From the NCBI GenBank assembly GCA_964016875.1, contig OZ024719.1:27533877-27597876 (forward strand): a DNA stretch of 64,000 nucleotides. Reading direction: 5' to 3'. Of the stretch, positions 43,941-53,948 are shown one piece after another. This DNA comes from Fallopia convolvulus (taxonomy: Eukaryota; Streptophyta; Magnoliopsida; Caryophyllales; Polygonaceae). The number at the start of each line of letters is the position of its first letter. Positions within the stretch are counted from its first letter, which is position 1. The position numbers were made by a program, and so were the translations under genes. The notes under the pieces are model-generated. The model worked only from the letters and a program-made list of their open reading frames with translations, had not been told where the DNA came from and ran no database searches.

Positions 43941-45349
43941 TGATGTCTCTTTATTTGGTGGTGTTTTCATATGTGATTTCCTTTGTAAATATGTTTCTTT
44001 TTCCCCTTTTCTTGTGTGTTTTGTTCCTTTTTAGCTTAGTTCCCGTATTTCTATGAGATTCGGAGACTACGCGTATTTTATGTGTTTTGTAGGTAATTTG
44101 GCATGAATCGAGGATCGATTTGAAGGAGGGTCGATACATGGAGCAAGGCCCGAGCTAAAGAGGAAAGAGAGGAGCAAGTCATGAAGAAGAACAAGAGGAA
44201 AGCCAACAAGAAGAAGGTGGAACGAGGTCCGGACCGAGTTGCAACAACGCCAGGCCCGACTTGGGAGCTTTCAACCTCGGACCGACATACACAGTAACTC
44301 GGGCCCGAGGTCCTCCGTGTCGGTCCGAGTCGGTCACCGGACTACTTGGGCTCCAAGGCACGGAATTGTGGACTTCCACTTTTGCCCCTCATCTAATCTA
44401 TAAAAGGCCCTCTTGTCTTCTAATTTGGGGGTTCCAAAGTGGGTTCCAAGGGGGCTCTCTCACACACAACAACCCTCAAAAGGATACTTGGAGAGCAAGG
44501 AGGAAGGGGAGAAGGAGGAAGAGAGAGAGAATCGGCCAAGGGAGAGGAAGACTTGATAGGTTTTGTTGATTAGCTTTGCTTTGTTTTGATCTTGTGGATT
44601 TGGAAACCCTTGATTGGAATTTGTGGATTGCTTTTGATTTGAATGAAACTTTGCTTTGTTTTGAGATTGATGATGTTGATTGCTTTCCCTTTTGATTTGT
44701 TTGCTTTCTTTGTTTGCCACATGGAGTAGATCTCCTTGATCTTGGGTTATGGGGGAAAACCCTAGCTAGGTTTGGACTAGAAACCCCAATTCCATAGCCT
44801 TGAGTGTTTGATCTAAGGAACCCACTCTACATAGAGCTACAATTCCTTGCGAAAGTTGGGAATCAAGGCTTGTGATTGGCAAAGTAGCGAAAGTGAACAT
44901 GTGTCAATCTCAAGACCTTGCTTCGAAGGGGATTTCCCCAAGGATCGAGGTGTAGAAGTGGTTGGAACGAGGGCGAAAGCACTCGATCCTAGTCCGATCA
45001 TCACTCATTGCTGGAATTGGGGTGGAAAAGCCTTAATCTACTAGAGAAGGAACCCAAAAGCCCAAGATCTACTTTAAATCTTTGAGTTCGACAATCCCGG
45101 ATACCTCGGGCCCGACTTACCCTGTGTCGGTCCTGACTTCCTCTTGTCGCCAACATCGAGCCCGACGTGACCTCAGTGTCGATCCCGACTGTTCTCTTGT
45201 TTTCCTTTGTTTTACGCTCTCCTTTCTAGCTTTCTAGTGTCTAGGCACATCAATTGAATAGACTTCCTGAGTGTTCGACACCCACCACGTGCTACAACGG
45301 GGTCGGGTTCTAAATTGTATCTCTAGACCCTCGCATTTCCGAGCGATCA
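43941..45349 (+). repeat. 3' LTR of element C
   Basis: 1409 bp, ending GAGCGATCA before the TACCT duplication. Boxes at 44299 and 45106 are intact; those at about 44250 and 45156 are mutated relative to the 5' LTR. Confidence 0.95.
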
Positions 45350-45371
45350 TACCTATAGTGACACCAGTCAT
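45350..45371 (-). pseudogene. Start of element D gag, cut off by element C
   Basis: On the minus strand ATG at 45371 starts MTGVTIG, and the frame continues across the TACCT duplication into the T-I-S-D-S-G segment at 34530. Element C therefore landed about seven codons into gag. Confidence 0.75.
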
Positions 45372-46071
45372 CGAAGCAGTAAGAAGTTCATAAGCAACTA
45401 AACAATGAGTTACAGTTCGCTTAAGTCAAGCCGACCCTTGTGTTCAAACCACACGTTTAAGCATTGGCAAGGCTAAAGGTCACTCAAACTCGATCAATGA
45501 TATGGATCCGAAAATTACGATGCAAGCAAGCAAGACAAAGGCAAGTTCGAAACCAAAATCACAAGAGCAATCAAGTATTGGAATGAAAGTTGCGAGAATG
45601 ATGAACAAAAGTGAAGGATCTTGCCTTATTTTGGCTTGTGATCTTCACGAGATTTTTTTTTGTTTATGATGCAATCGACTACGTTACCTTATTTTGACTA
45701 TTATAGTCGAAGAACAAATGTTTTTTTTTAACAAGGCAAGTCGAACTAGGTTTTCTCCTCTAGAACAGATTCAAGCAAAGATATAATCAAAACGCAAGCA
45801 ATCAAAAGATGCACAAGAGAAATTGGCAAAACAAGTCCTAAGTTCATGCAACTAGCAAGACAAAGCAACAACTTCACCAAAATCAATAGATCGATTGAGT
45901 TAGGTCACGGTTGATAAGATTTTTTTTTAAAACAATTACGAAGCAAAAGAAAAAAAAATTGGGACCCTAGATGGCGGATATGCGAAGTGGAGGATGAATT
46001 CTAGGGTTTCAAGTGGCGGAATTGCGTGTGAGAATGAACGAAAAGGGTTGAACGAGACTTACTCAAACCTT
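45372..46071 (-). other. Leader (5' untranslated region) of element D
   Basis: About 700 bp between the primer site and the gag ATG on the minus strand, with several T8-T9 runs. No other feature seen. Confidence 0.6.
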
Positions 46072-46084
46072 GGCTCTGATGCTA
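46072..46084 (-). other. Primer-binding site of element D
   Basis: The minus strand reads TAGCATCAGAGCC next to the LTR, two bases from the initiator tRNA-Met complement. Confidence 0.7.
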
Positions 46085-46086
46085 GT

Positions 46087-46974
46087 TGAAGCGTCCCTCG
46101 TTTGGGATGCCTCGGATCGAACAGTGGCTTGAGTATTAGGTCTCCAATTACGCGGCGGAAGGCTTTGAATGGATTGAATTCGGAACGAACAATGGAGAAA
46201 ACCGAGAGCTTTGATTGATAGTATCGTAATGGCGCAAGCACGAGAGTATAATAAGAAGCAAACCTCTACTTTATTAAACCCTAATGTGCGCTAATCAAAA
46301 ACATAGGCCTAATCTCCCTTATATAGAGAGACGGCTGAATAAAAATTAGAGAAACCCTAAAAAGGAGGCGGCGCGCCTAGGGCTAGCGTGCAAGCTAGAG
46401 GCCCAACGGCGCGATCCATATGTGTGCGGCGCAAGGCCCATTAATAAGCTTCTAAATGCATAAAACTAACAATAGTAATGTTCTATAATAGAAAGTATGC
46501 AAAAAACTACTAAAGATGGATAGGTCGTCCGTGACCGTGCCGGGAGTGTCATGACAAGGTTGTCGCGACGCTGGCAAGGCTGGGACTCGGCGCTGGCGAA
46601 GTCATGGCACCACGTCGGGCGCTGGCGAGGGCGCTGGCGAGGGCGCTGGCGAGGGCGCTGGCGAGGGCGCTGGCACGAGGGTCTCGTAAACCTCAAAAGG
46701 CGATCCATGGCACGGTGCAAGGCTCGAGTCCGACGGTGGCAAGGGGTTGGAGGTTGTCCCCGTTGGCCCGAGTTGAGGTTCCTCGATGCCGAGGATGCAC
46801 AAGGCTGTGTGCGTCGGCGCGGCGAGAGGCGCGCCGTGGCCTGCGGAGAGGCGCGCCACGAGAGATCGTGTTGCGTCTTGGATTGCTCGAGTCCTGACAC
46901 GAGTGATGGGGCCATCCGAGCAAAGTGTGAATGTGTCGTCCTCTTGGCTAGCATCCATGATGGGGGTCGCATCA
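46087..46974 (-). repeat. 5' LTR of element D
   Basis: 888 bp. It is the same as 28113-28976 apart from scattered substitutions and two extra 12-bp units. The minus strand keeps an open frame (46602-46958) equivalent to the pol C terminus that overlaps the 3' LTR. Confidence 0.9.
46619..46666. repeat. 12-bp tandem repeat, four units
   Basis: GCGCTGGCGAGG repeated four times. It encodes A-P-S-P repeats on the minus strand. The 3' LTR has fewer and less regular units near 28650-28675, and the 24-bp difference accounts for the LTR length gap. Confidence 0.9.
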
Positions 46975-46979
46975 CCTCA

Positions 46980-47300
46980 GTACTACACAAATAGCATTTT
47001 ATCCCTGTCGTTTTTTTTAATATATCCCTGATATAGGCCAAAGTAAGCCAAGGATAAATGATGAGGGTATAATAGACCTAATATCCTTGATATAAAAAAA
47101 ACAAGCTAGGGATATTAGACCTGTCTCCTCCAATAAAAGAACCAACCTAATATCCCTGATATATCCAAACACCCCAGGATATTAGAGTTGTTTCCTCTTA
47201 TAAAAAAAACTACTCTAATATCCCGGGTATAAAAAATCGCGTCCGAGATATTAGAGTTTCTTTTTATTAAAAAAATATAGCATTCATTTTCTACATATAG
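46980..47300. mobile_element. CACTA-like terminal region (tentative)
   Basis: Immediately after the D duplication the sequence reads TACTACACAAATAGC, close to a CACTA terminal repeat. Some 300 bp follow with repeated AATATCC(C/T)TGATAT motifs in both orientations (about 47030, 47090, 47108, 47148, 47172, 47216, 47247). Subterminal repeats in both orientations are typical of En/Spm elements. The opposite end was not found. Confidence 0.4.
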
Positions 47301-47308
47301 CAAACAAA

Positions 47309-47607
47309 CTAGTTGAATTCCCGTGCCATGCACGGTTTTGTGTAAAAATATTTTTTATAAACAAATTATTTTCAAATTTACTTAATTTAAAGATATTTGA
47401 ATGCTTAAAATTTGAAATGCCTAGATATTAGGAATGTTAAGTATTTTTTATTTCGATAAGTATAAAAAATAATTAATTAAAATACAGTGGGATACAAATT
47501 ATTAATAAAATTAATAATTTTAAAAAAAATCAAAAATTGATACATAAACGAATTGAATAATTTGTTAACATGTGGCGAAAAGGCTCCTTCTTTAGTATAT
47601 AGATAGA
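47309..47607 (-). mobile_element. Non-autonomous Helitron, 299 bp
   Basis: On the minus strand the element starts TCTATCTATATACTAAAG after an A, and ends with hairpin CCGTGC-ATG-GCACGG, eight bases, and CTAG before a T. TC at the 5' end, a GC-rich hairpin close to CTAG at the 3' end and insertion between A and T are the Helitron signature. There is no coding capacity. Confidence 0.7.
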
Positions 47608-48190
47608 TATTGCATTTTATTCTTATATTTGTAAGAATACACCAAATCTAAATATATACACTCAAGTTTCTGCAACCAACGATACATATGATTAGTTTCC
47701 CGTTTTAAGCATTTTATAAATATCAAAGACTATACTAACTTAGAAATTAAGGTACAAATAGATGATTACAATTTTCAAGATGCACTAGGTTGCCTATATT
47801 CTCCAACTCTCCTTCTAATGATGTGCTATGTATATCCTTGTGTATAACAAAAGAAGATGCATCAGATAAATAGATTCATGCTAGCTAAATTTTAATTGAA
47901 GGGGCATAAGAAGGACTATTAGTGAGCAATTGTCTAAGGTAGAAAGCCAACAACAATATATTCATAAGTAGAACTACAAATGTTGTGTAGAACCTGTATA
48001 GTGTTGTAAAAAAAGCAGTTGAACACATTACACTATCATCACCACACAAGAAATATCAAGCATTTATTCCCAATATATTTGTGATCTCAAATTTTCAAGA
48101 GATGCAAAATCTACATCTTTCTTTCACTTCTAGACTTCTAGTTGCTACTAAACTCACCATTATATTTTTATATTCATTTTAGAATACTAT
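47608..48190. other. AT-rich intergenic DNA, no gene seen
   Basis: No coding pattern, repeat or RNA gene recognised. It is continuous with 53116 onwards if the Ale-like element is removed. Confidence 0.4.
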
Positions 48191-48414
48191 TGCACGATTG
48201 AATTTCAATGTGTAAGCTTGTATTTCATTCTGAGGCAAAAGAATTACAGACTAGTGTTTATATGGAGAAGCTACAGCTACAAGGAAGGCTTGATTGACGC
48301 CTAGCAATCTTCCCTTTTCTATCAATAGAAAATCTTATCCTAAGATAGAGAAGATATTTATTCTAGCCAAATATCTTAACTGTAAACATGGAGATAAATA
48401 TAATACATATCTCA
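48191..48414 (-). repeat. 3' LTR of Ale-like element
   Basis: 224 bp, TGAGATATG to AATCGTGCA on the minus strand, near-identical to the other LTR (two or three differences by eye), so insertion is recent on an evolutionary scale. Confidence 0.92.
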
Positions 48415-48424
48415 ATATCCTCCC

Positions 48425-51400
48425 TCAAGTTGGAGCATGCAAGTCTTGGATGCCCAATTTGCCAAGAAGATTGTGAAACGGAGCCTTTCCTAAGGCTTTT
48501 GTGAAAATGTCCGCCAATTGTGATGAAGTGCACATAGGTTGGGTGAAGTGTGCCTTTGATGATTTCGTCGCGCAAGAAATGGCAATCCACCTCTATATGT
48601 TTCGTGCGCTCATGGAAGACGGGATTTTTGGCGAGATGAAGGGCGGATTGACTGTCACTCGAGAGCTTGATAGGCTGAGTATGGGCGATGCCGAGATCAA
48701 GAAGGAGACCTTTCAACCACTTTAACTCACAGGTTATTGATGCCATGGCCCGGTATTCGGCTTCGGCGGATGACCGAGATACCGTGTCTTGTTTCTTAGT
48801 CTTCCATGAGATCGGGGAGGAATCAAGAAAGATAACCCATCCTGAAAGAGATCTGCAGGTAAGAGGGCAGCTGGCCCAATCCGAGTCACACCATCCGTGA
48901 AGTTGAAGGGTAGGATCGGCTCGAAGCAAAATGCCTTGGCCTGGTCGTCCTTTGAGATAGCGCACCACGCGCAATGCAGCTTGCCAATGGTCCACTTTGG
49001 GCTTCTGCATGAATTGAGATAGAATGTGCACGGAATAGGCGAGTTCGGGGTGGGTAAAGCATAGATAGATGAGTCGTCCAACAAGTCGTCGATATGGTTC
49101 CGGGTCATGTAGGAGAGGGGAAGAGGACAACCCCAACTTGTGATGTGAATCCATGGGAAAGGCCGCTGGTTTTGCTCCTAGGAGTCCTGCTTCATTAATT
49201 ATATCGAGCGCATACTTGCGTTGGCACAAGTAGACGCCTTTCGGAGATCTTGCAACTTCCACACCTAGGAAATACTTTAAGGGTCCGAGGTCCTTCATTT
49301 TAAAACAAGCACTAAGGTATGATTTGAATTTGGTCACCACAGTGCCATCATTCCCGGATATGATTAGATCATCAACGTATACTAAAACATGCATTTGAAT
49401 AGAATTATGTTTAAAAATAAATAAGGAGTAATCGGATAGAGAATGACGAAAACCATACCTTTTGAGAGCGTTGGACAGCTTTGCAAACCAACATCTCGGG
49501 GCTTGTTTGAGTCCGTAGAGTGATTTGCGGAGTTTGCAAACTAGACCCGAGTTACGAGTACGGAATCCCGGGGGTGGCTTCATGTACACTTCATCATGGA
49601 GATCGCCATGAAGAAATGCATTGTAGACATCCATTTTGTGTAATTCCCAATTTTTGATTGCCGCCACCGCCAAGAATGTTCTTACGGTTACCATCTTTGC
49701 GACTGGTGCAAACGTTTCAGAATAGTTAACCCCTTCAATTTGATGATTGCCCAATATAACCAAGCGAGCTTTGAAGCGTTCGATCGATCCATCGGATTTA
49801 TGTTTGATCTTATAGATCCATTTGCACCCTAAGGCCCGCTTTCCGGGTGGTAGGGGTGTGAGCTGCCATGTTTGATTGTCCTCGAGGGCGCGAGTCTCTA
49901 ATTGCATGGCTTCTCTCCATCTTGAGTCCCTCATTGCTTGCACGAATGTGTTGGGTTCGGTGGCCTCAGTTACAGCTGCAAGGAAACCACAATATCGAGG
50001 TGAAAATCGATTAGTCGAAAGGTATTTATTTAGAGGATAACGAGTACCTGAAGTGTGAATGTGTGTTTGAGCTGGAGTAGTGTCCAACACTACTCGAGTT
50101 GTGTTCGTAACAAAGTCCTGAAGTCTGGTCGGAAGTTTCTTGACACGGTGTCCACGTCCAGTGGCTTGTGCAGCCGGTTGTTCTGGTGTGTTTGGCTGGT
50201 CCATTGGAGCGTCTTCGTGAATTTCATGGCTGGGTGAAGCTGCTGGAATTTCTGGGCTGATGTCGCTAATTTCAGGAGCACCGTCAATTGGAATGGGCTG
50301 CTCGTTAGTGACTAAAGGCTGTGGGGTTCTTGGAGATTCATTGGCTTCAAAGATTTGTGGATATTGGTAGCCATAAAAATCAGACTTTGGCACGGTAGGA
50401 GTGGTCTCTGGGGTTGTATATGGGAACTCCTCTTCAAAAAATTTTACATCCTTGGAGATTAACAAACTGTTAGATTCCAAATCATATAGTCTCCAAGCTT
50501 TCTTACCCGTGGGATAGCCAACAAATATGCAACGGCGACAAAGAGGTGAAAATTTATCGCCTCCTTTCTGTTGAATATGAGCATAACATAATGATCCAAA
50601 TACCCGTAAATGAGCATACGAAGTAGCGGATTCATGTAATAACTCATAAGGGGTTTTACCGTTAAGAACTCGAGAAGGAGTTCTATTAATTAAGTATCTC
50701 GCGGTGAGGACGCATTCACCCCAAAACTTTATGGGAAGATTCCTTTGAAATTGAAGGGCTCTTGCCACATTTAGGATGTGTAACGACATTGCGTTCAACA
50801 CGGCCATTTTGTTGAGGAGTGCCTGCACAAGAAGATTGGAAAACCATGCCATGTTCTAGAAAATAAGAGCGCATACATGTAAATTCGGTGCCATTGTCAC
50901 TGCGAAAGGTTTTAACTTTTCTTCCAAAGTGACATTCAACATAGGCAAAGAAATTAATTAATGTCTTCAAAATTGATTTCTTATCATTGAGCAAATAAAT
51001 CCAAACGGCCCGTGAGCAATCATCCACAATAGTTAAAAAATAATGTGCACCACATGAGGAAGCCTCCCTATAAGGTCCCCATAAATCACAATGCACAAGA
51101 TCAAAGAAATTGTTTGCAATATTATGACTTAAAGAGAAACTAGTACGAGAATGTTTGGCGCGTTGACACACATCACACGCGTTATTTAGTTTTTCATTAC
51201 TAGGATTACCAAAGACTTTGGACAAAAGCTTGTGACAAAGGGTGTCCCATGCGGTTGTGCAACAAAGCTGAAGTCGGTTTGACTTGAGCTTGCAACGCTC
51301 GTGCTTGAGACATTGGTAGGAAGTAGTAGAGCCCCCCTCTTCGTTTACCCGCACCAATCAGCGTCTTCGTAATGCGGTCCCGTATCACACATAAATTAGA

Positions 51401-51700
51401 TGTAAGTTGCACATGATAATTTCCATCATCCATAAGTTGAGTTACTGAAATCAGTTCACATTTTAATTTAGGCTCATATAAGACATGTTTTAGGACAAGA
51501 TTAGTGTCAAGTTTCACATTGCCCTCCATGTTGGCAGTCATACGTTCTCCATCAGGGAGGTCGATCATAACTCCCCCAATTTTTTGTAGAGAACTAAAAT
51601 GTTCTCGATTACCTGTCATATGATTAGTTGCTCCTGAATCAATAATCCATAAATTATTAGAACTCTTACCACTCATGTGCTCGTGAGATCTAGACTTTTG
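48425..51700 (-). pseudogene. Ale-like pol: protease, integrase, reverse transcriptase, RNase H
   Basis: From 51676 downwards: protease with WIIDSGATNHMTG; integrase zinc domain (H-N-R-M-G-H, then CDVCQRAKHSR) and catalytic core (LVHCDLWGP, FRSDNGTEF, GTPQQNGRVER). An 829-residue open stretch (50852-48363) then holds the integrase tail, reverse transcriptase (LVILGNHQIEGVNYSETFAPV, HKMDVYNAFLHGDL, YGLKQAPRCWF, catalytic VYVDDLIISG) and RNase H (CDSDWASCPLTCRS, SSAEAEYRAM, KHIEVDCHF). Defects are frameshifts near 51240 and 50790, and a one-base shift near 48520 that garbles the last 30 residues; in the other frame the usual end HAPT and stop are visible. Confidence 0.9.
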
Positions 51701-51759
51701 AGAGCTAACTAAACTGAGTAGAGTTTGGATTTGTTCACAGTTGAGTCCTGGTATGTTTC

Positions 51760-52813
51760 AGACCTCGGCTTCTAAGTTGACGCCTTCTTCATTTTGATTT
51801 GAAAATCCTTGTGCAGCATTGGCACGAATTGATGTCCCCTTGTTTCGTCCATTTCAAGATCCAGGTCGACTTTCAGTTTTATTCTCATTGGAGCGTCGAT
51901 CTCGACCTCTTCCTCCTCCTTTTGTGTTGTTTTTGGGCCTGTCTCCCCACCATTCGGGGTACCCGATTACTTCAAAACATCCCGAAGCATAATGCCCTGG
52001 AATATTGCAGTGTGTACAGATCATGGATCTGTCACGGTTGTCCCAACGACCCTTTTCATTAGATCGTGTTCGAGCTCCAGCATTTGCTGCCAAAGTCATT
52101 TGATCCGCCTTGTCGTCTGATGTGCGATTTATGATGCGCACTCGTTCTTCTTATAAGATCGTGGAATACACTTTGTTTAACTTTGGCAATGGTTCCATGG
52201 CCAGCAATGTGGACCGAACTGTGCCATACGTATCTTCATCTAAGCCTATCAAGAATTGATGGACCAAAGCCCTTTCACACCTTTGTTCAAGCTTAGAATT
52301 GACATCACATTTGCACCCTGTACATGTACAACAAGGCAAAGGATCAACATATGCTAGATCTTCCCATAAGGTTTTCAATTTACCGTAATATTGCACGATC
52401 GGTATTCCGCGTTGTTTAGTTTCAGCGAGTTCACTCTTGATCTGATGAATCCTTGGCCCGTTCACCACCGAGAAGCGCTCGGTTATGTCATCCCACAGAT
52501 CTCTTGCGTTTTCTTTGTAGGAGATGGTTGAACGTAGACTCGGCTCGATCGTGTTCAGGATCCAAGACACAATCATAGATTGGACCGTCCACCAATTGTC
52601 CATCAATTCTTCTTCTGGTTTTGCTAGAGTTCCATCCACGAAACCCCACTTTCATCTAGCTCAAAGAGATGTGCGAATTGCTCGTGCCCATTCTTCGTAA
52701 TTGGCTCCCTTCAATTGCACTTGGGTTATGATGTTGCTTGGATTATCACTTGAATTCAGATCATAAGGAGAGGGCTTTTTCACCCCTGACTCCTCAGATG
52801 ACTTTTTGCTCAT
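51760..52813 (-). pseudogene. Ale-like gag
   Basis: ATG at 52813 begins MSKKSSEESGVKKPSPYDL, followed by ITQVQLKGANYEEWARAI, a Copia gag start. The capsid section has WWTVQSMIVSWILNTIEP, LWDDITERFSVVNG and YYGKLKTLWEDL. A CTHCNIPGHYASGC zinc knuckle lies near 52000. Stops are near 52660, 52151-52153 (TAA), 51854-51856 (TGA) and about 51757 (TGA). After restoring frame it runs into the protease, as usual for Copia. Confidence 0.85.
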
Positions 52814-52872
52814 GTTTGTAGTTTAGAGAGGGAAGAACAGAGATGTTTGCTCAAGAATTTCAAGAAAAATTT

Positions 52873-52888
52873 GGTTGCTCTGATACCA
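52873..52888 (-). other. Primer-binding site of Ale-like element
   Basis: TGGTATCAGAGCAACC on the minus strand next to the LTR, initiator tRNA-Met type. Confidence 0.9.
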
Positions 52889-52891
52889 TAT

Positions 52892-53115
52892 TGCACGATT
52901 GAATTTCAACGTGTAAGCTTGTATTTCATTCTGAGGCAAAAGAATTACAGACTGGTGTTTATATGGAGAAGCTACAGCTACAAGGAAGGCTTGATTGACG
53001 CCTAGCAATCTTCCCTTTTCTATCAATAGAAAATCTTATCCTAAGATAGAGAAGATATTTATTCTAGCCAAATATCTTAACTGTAAACATGGAGATAAAT
53101 ATAATACATATCTCA
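52892..53115 (-). repeat. 5' LTR of Ale-like element
   Basis: 224 bp, same boundaries as the 3' LTR. GTTTATATGG on the minus strand could be the TATA box. Confidence 0.92.
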
Positions 53116-53443
53116 ATAAATACTATATTCTTACATTAGATGGACACACAACTACAAATTGGCTTGGAAGACAAGATTTCACTAAATGCAGATCGAAGAA
53201 AAATTCAACCTCAATGGCATAGTCTAATGGCTCCATTTACCTAAGTGTTTACATGTAAGCATAAGCCTTGCCTAACCTATTGTTCCTTGATTCCCTCATT
53301 CACCTAAAGGCTCATAAATAAGGCATGCTATTTTATAACAAGTCCCATACACTTCGTTATTGTCTCATTCAGCTTATGGCATTACCCAAGGTCTCTCAAT
53401 TTCTTAAAAAGGTTGTTTTTTTAATGAAAATAATACAACTTAC
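53116..53443. other. No gene seen
   Basis: AT-rich flank of the captured-exon cluster without a recognisable motif. Confidence 0.35.
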
Positions 53444-53540
53444 CAATTGTAGGTACAGTTGAAAAATCCTTTCATATGTGTAGTTTCCAGAGAATGTTAA
53501 GCAGCAAGGATTGATTGAATTGACATTTGATCTGTTTTAT
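53444..53540 (-). pseudogene. Possible captured exon, identity unknown
   Basis: On the minus strand an open stretch (INPCCLTFSGNYTYERIF) ends at a good splice donor, CAATTG followed by GTAAG at 53443. It lies in the same orientation as the three recognised host exons next to it. I cannot name the source gene and the upstream end is uncertain. Confidence 0.3.
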
Positions 53541-53719
53541 TTGTTGCTTAATGGTTCAGTTTCACCTATTTAATTATCTTTTTAGTATTTAACTTTAAAC
53601 CAACTTACTGCCATTAGAGCTCAAAGAGTGCACATAAACTAGCTAAATAAAAAACAGATTTAAAAAGGATAAAACAGATGTAGTTCAACAATTTTAAGAT
53701 TTACAAGGCAGAAAAGACG

Positions 53720-53892
53720 CGTACTTGAATGCATTGCTGAGATAGAAAGGATCTCGTTTGAGCAGTACTGACAACGAGCATTTTTGCCATTTGAGGGTCC
53801 AGTGGTAATTCACTCATAATTTCGCCCAGCTTGGTCAAATTGCCCTCATCATCCAGTGCTCCAAGATAATTCAGTACATCCAATGCACGCAT
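53720..53892 (-). pseudogene. Captured exon of a DEAH-box splicing helicase (PRP43-like)
   Basis: MRALDVLNYLGALDDEG and LTKLGEIMSELPLDPQMAKM match the winged-helix/ratchet region of PRP43/PRP22-type DEAH helicases, which remodel the spliceosome. After KMLVVS about 13 bases are missing and the frame shifts; the other frame then reads CSNEILSISAM, the next conserved block. Only this exon is present. No helicase core motif is in the window, so it is a fragment rather than a gene. Confidence 0.8.
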
Positions 53893-53948
53893 CAGTTACA
53901 AATACTAGTAAAATAGAAATACAAATTTGTGATTTTTATGAAGCCGAC

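Larger units (their letters stand above)
34531..45349 (+). mobile_element. Athila-like element C: gag-protease plus ATHILA-type ORF, no pol
   Basis: A complete 10,819-bp element with two 1409-bp LTRs, an exact 5-bp duplication TACCT (34526-34530 and 45350-45354), an Athila-type primer site, gag-protease (36093-39062), an ATHILA-type ORF (40388-42193), and a hairpin plus polypurine tract before the 3' LTR. By eye the LTRs differ at about 29 of 1409 positions (near 2 %), so the insertion is fairly young. There is no reverse transcriptase, RNase H or integrase. TCGGGCCCGA boxes and their TCGGTCC-type partners occur throughout. It is inserted in the gag of element D. Confidence 0.92.
28113..46974 (-). 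mobile_element. Chromovirus-like Ty3 element D, with element C nested inside
   Basis: Minus-strand order: 5' LTR (46087-46974), initiator-Met-like primer site, leader, gag (ATG at 45371, interrupted, resuming at 34530), protease, reverse transcriptase, RNase H, integrase, polypurine tract (AAGTGGGGGAGG at 28977-28988), 3' LTR (28113-28976). CCTCA flanks both ends (28108-28112 and 46975-46979). Without element C it is about 8.0 kb. The integrase tail (GDGPFRVLERIGDNAY then STFNVAELSPY) and the iMet primer suggest the CRM-like branch of chromoviruses; that lineage call is tentative. Confidence 0.85.
48191..53115 (-). mobile_element. Ale-like Copia element, complete but inactivated
   Basis: Short 224-bp LTRs (48191-48414 and 52892-53115), iMet primer site, gag, protease, integrase, reverse transcriptase, RNase H and polypurine tract, all on the minus strand; total 4925 bp. 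The flanks share AATACTAT (48183-48190, and again a few bases right of 53115), so a target duplication exists but is offset about three bases from the LTR end. Short LTRs and a compact single polyprotein fit the Ale/Retrofit group. Confidence 0.88.

Noticed and set aside
13717..45349. Repeated CGTTAACG and TCGGGCCCGA boxes read as a CRISPR-like array
   Set aside because: They are dispersed singly or in pairs over about 10 kb each, inside LTRs and ORFs of a plant retrotransposon, without regular spacers or cas genes.
34531..45349. Element C as an endogenous plant virus
   Set aside because: It has LTRs, an exact 5-bp duplication and an Athila gag-protease. There is no viral coat, movement protein or polymerase.
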